Assembly: GCA_009783605.1 (NCBI GenBank)
Contig: WRDE01000019.1
Coordinates: 1 to 13,242, forward strand
DNA: 13,242 bases
Direction of reading: 5' to 3'
Source: Oscillospiraceae bacterium
GTDB taxonomy: Bacteria > Bacillota > Clostridia > Oscillospirales > Acutalibacteraceae
Part shown: positions 11,623 through 13,242 of the stretch, piece after piece
Position numbering within the stretch: position 1 is the first letter of the stretch
Layout of the letters: each line of letters begins with the position of its first letter
Position numbers and translations under genes: made by a program
Notes under the pieces: generated by a model
The model's input: the letters and a program-made list of their open reading frames with translations, nothing else
The model's database searches: none
Told to the model about the DNA's origin: nothing

Positions 11623-13242
11623 CTACGAAAGGTCCAGCATCTCCAGATACCCTCCGCCATACTCGGCGATAAACTCCTTCCGCCCCGCCAGATTATCCCC
11701 CAGCAGCAGCTCGAACATCTCGGAGGTGGCCTGCGCGTCGGTGGGTTCCACCTTGATCAGCCGGCGGGTGGCCGGGTTCATGGTGGTCAGCGACATCATC
11801 TCCGGATCGTTTTCGCCCAATCCCTTGGAACGTTGAATCGTATATTTTTGATTGTTGATCTTATCAATCACCGTCGCTTTTTCGCTGTCGTTGTAGGCGA
11901 AATAGGTGTCGGTTTTGGTGTTGATCTCGTAGAGCGGCGTTTCGGCGATATAGACCCGCCCCTCCTGGATCAGGGTCGGGGTCAGCCGGTGCAGCATGGT
12001 CAGGATCATGGTCCGGATATGGAAGCCGTCATAGTCGGCGTCGGTGCAGATGATAACCTTCGCGAATCGCAGCGCCGACAGGTCGAAGGTGGCGAGATCC
12101 TTGTTGGCCTTGTTTGCTCTGCCGCTTACTTCAACGCCGCAGCCCAGCACCTTGATCAAATCGGTGATGATCTCGTTCTTAAAGATCTTGTCATATTCGG
12201 CCTTGAGGCAGTTGAGGATCTTGCCGCGGACCGGGATGATCGCCTGGAAATCCGGGTTGCGGGCCTGGACGCAGGCGCCCATCGCCGATTTGCCCTCCAC
12301 GATAAACAGCTCCCGCTCCTCCACCTGATGGGAGCGGCAGTCGACAAAGCTCTGGACCCGGGAGGCGAGATCGCTGCCGGTCGCCAGCGTCTTTTTCAGG
12401 TTGAGCCGGGTGGTTTCGGCCTTTTCCCGGCTGCGTTTATTGATCAGCACCTGATCGGTGAATTTGTCCGCCTCGATCTTATTTTCGAGGAAATATACCT
12501 CTATAGAATGCCGCAGAAATTCCGTCATCGCCTCCTGGATGAATTTGTTGTTGATGGCTTTTTTTGTCTGGTTTTCGAAGGAGGTCAGGGTCGAGAAGGA
12601 GGACGAGATCAACACTAAGCAATCCTGTATATCCGCGAAAGTAATCTTGCTTTCATTTTTGAGATAACGGCCGGCCTGTTTTAAATAGGCGTCAATCTGG
12701 GCGACGAAGGCCGACCGCACCGCTTTTTCCGGCGCGCCGCCGTACTCTAACCAGCTGGAGCAATGGTAGTATTCGGTCAGATTGACCTTGTTGGAACAGC
12801 AAAACGCTATTTGAAATTTCACTTTGTATTCCGGCTTGTCCGGCCGGTCGCGGCCCTTGCGCTCGGCGCTCCAGATCTGGATTTCGGTCAGCCGGTGGTC
12901 GCCGGTTATCTCGTTGATATAGTCGGCGATGCCGTTGGGATAACAGAATTCTTCGGTCTCGAAGCCCTTTCCAACCTGGGTGCGCAGGATGAACAGCAGG
13001 TTGGGATTGACCACCGACTGGCGTTTGAGGGTGTCGCGGAAATATTCCGCCGGCACCGCGATGTCGGTGAACACGTCCAGATCCGGCTTCCAGCGGATCA
13101 CGGTGCCGGTGTCTTTTTTGGCATACGGCTCCTGCTTCAGTCCGCCGACGTTTTCGCCCCGCTCAAAATGGAGGGTGAACCGCTTGCCGTCCCGGCGCAC
13201 CTCCACGTCCATATATTCCGAGGAATACTGCGTGGCACAGGC
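11623..13242 (-). CDS. parE: Type IIA topoisomerase subunit B, ParE-like (5' end outside window)
   Basis: The frame is open to the window edge, giving the last 539 residues of the ATPase/Toprim subunit. The extreme N-terminal GHKL ATP-binding part is missing; the visible fragment starts in the ATPase domain and continues into the transducer (TGTVIRWKPDLDVFTD). The Toprim domain shows the catalytic Glu in VEGKSA (fragment residue 316) and the metal-binding DADYDGFHIR (Asp401, 403, 405). The C-terminal end ELLLGDNLAGRKEFI is typical. EGKSA replaces the EGDSA of classical GyrB, and no long GyrB insertion is seen, which fits the clostridial ParE-like paralogue paired with the ParC-like protein. 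An ATG at 13212 is in frame but lies inside the ATPase domain and is not the start. No clear terminator is visible in the 32 nt between its stop and the XRE gene. Confidence 0.92.
   Translation of the reverse strand, partial: ACATQYSSEYMDVEVRRDGKRFTLHFERGENVGGLKQEPYAKKDTGTVIRWKPDLDVFTDIAVPAEYFRDTLKRQSVVNPNLLFILRTQVGKGFETEEFCYPNGIADYINEITGDHRLTEIQIWSAERKGRDRPDKPEYKVKFQIAFCCSNKVNLTEYYHCSSWLEYGGAPEKAVRSAFVAQIDAYLKQAGRYLKNESKITFADIQDCLVLISSSFSTLTSFENQTKKAINNKFIQEAMTEFLRHSIEVYFLENKIEADKFTDQVLINKRSREKAETTRLNLKKTLATGSDLASRVQSFVDCRSHQVEERELFIVEGKSAMGACVQARNPDFQAIIPVRGKILNCLKAEYDKIFKNEIITDLIKVLGCGVEVSGRANKANKDLATFDLSALRFAKVIICTDADYDGFHIRTMILTMLHRLTPTLIQEGRVYIAETPLYEINTKTDTYFAYNDSEKATVIDKINNQKYTIQRSKGLGENDPEMMSLTTMNPATRRLIKVEPTDAQATSEMFELLLGDNLAGRKEFIAEYGGGYLEMLDLS

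Noticed and set aside
11602..12618. Plus-strand frame of 338 codons within the parE-like gene
   Set aside because: It is antisense to the Toprim-containing subunit, with low-complexity shadow translation and no start signal.

Overview
The window looks like a chromosomal segment of a Gram-positive anaerobe of the Clostridia, probably near the Oscillospiraceae/Ruminococcaceae. The signs are a T-box leader on alaS, a MscL with a C-terminal zinc ribbon, an exonuclease of a clostridial type, a clostridial-type second type IIA topoisomerase pair, strong AGGAGG-like ribosome binding sites, and fairly GC-rich genes separated by AT-rich, repeat-bearing gaps. This placement is inferred from gene families; no rRNA or other marker is present.

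Layout. At 2-535 (+) is the 3' end of a long Rel/SpoT-type (p)ppGpp synthetase/hydrolase, followed by a GTTGACA heptamer repeat, an intrinsic terminator and a palindrome-rich intergenic element (661-756). A two-gene unit follows: a 73-aa XRE regulator (897-1118) behind a perfect palindrome, and a membrane-anchored ComEA-like DNA-binding protein (1136-1690). From 1792 to 2274 lie a promoter and an alanine T-box riboswitch with a GCC specifier, a UGGU discriminator motif and a terminator. They lead into alaS (2325-4991) and four more same-strand genes with gaps of 20, 23 and 45 nt and one 53-nt overlap: a C39-like cysteine-protease-fold protein, a HIT protein, a DEDDh exonuclease with a zinc ribbon, and mscL (ends 7207). 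I see no terminator inside this run, so the T-box may control all five genes.

From 7208 to 7527 there is no gene, but there is a dense set of inverted and direct repeats ending in a perfect 24-nt bidirectional terminator. On the minus strand follows a lambda-like HTH protein with an AT-hook-like basic patch and acidic linker (7543-8163). Beyond it are a ParC-like topoisomerase subunit (8351-10600, minus) and its ParE-like partner (11623-13242, minus, 5' end outside the window). The two subunits are separated by an oppositely oriented XRE regulator (10751-11590, plus).

The genes are mostly housekeeping. The most interesting points are the possible extension of T-box control to a HIT/exonuclease/MscL cluster, the unusually long linker in the T-box leader, the repeat cluster at 7290-7527, the uncharacterised C39-like and HTH/AT-hook proteins, and the split topoisomerase gene pair. 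I found no tRNA, rRNA, CRISPR array, transposase or phage gene, and no clear-cut new multi-gene system.
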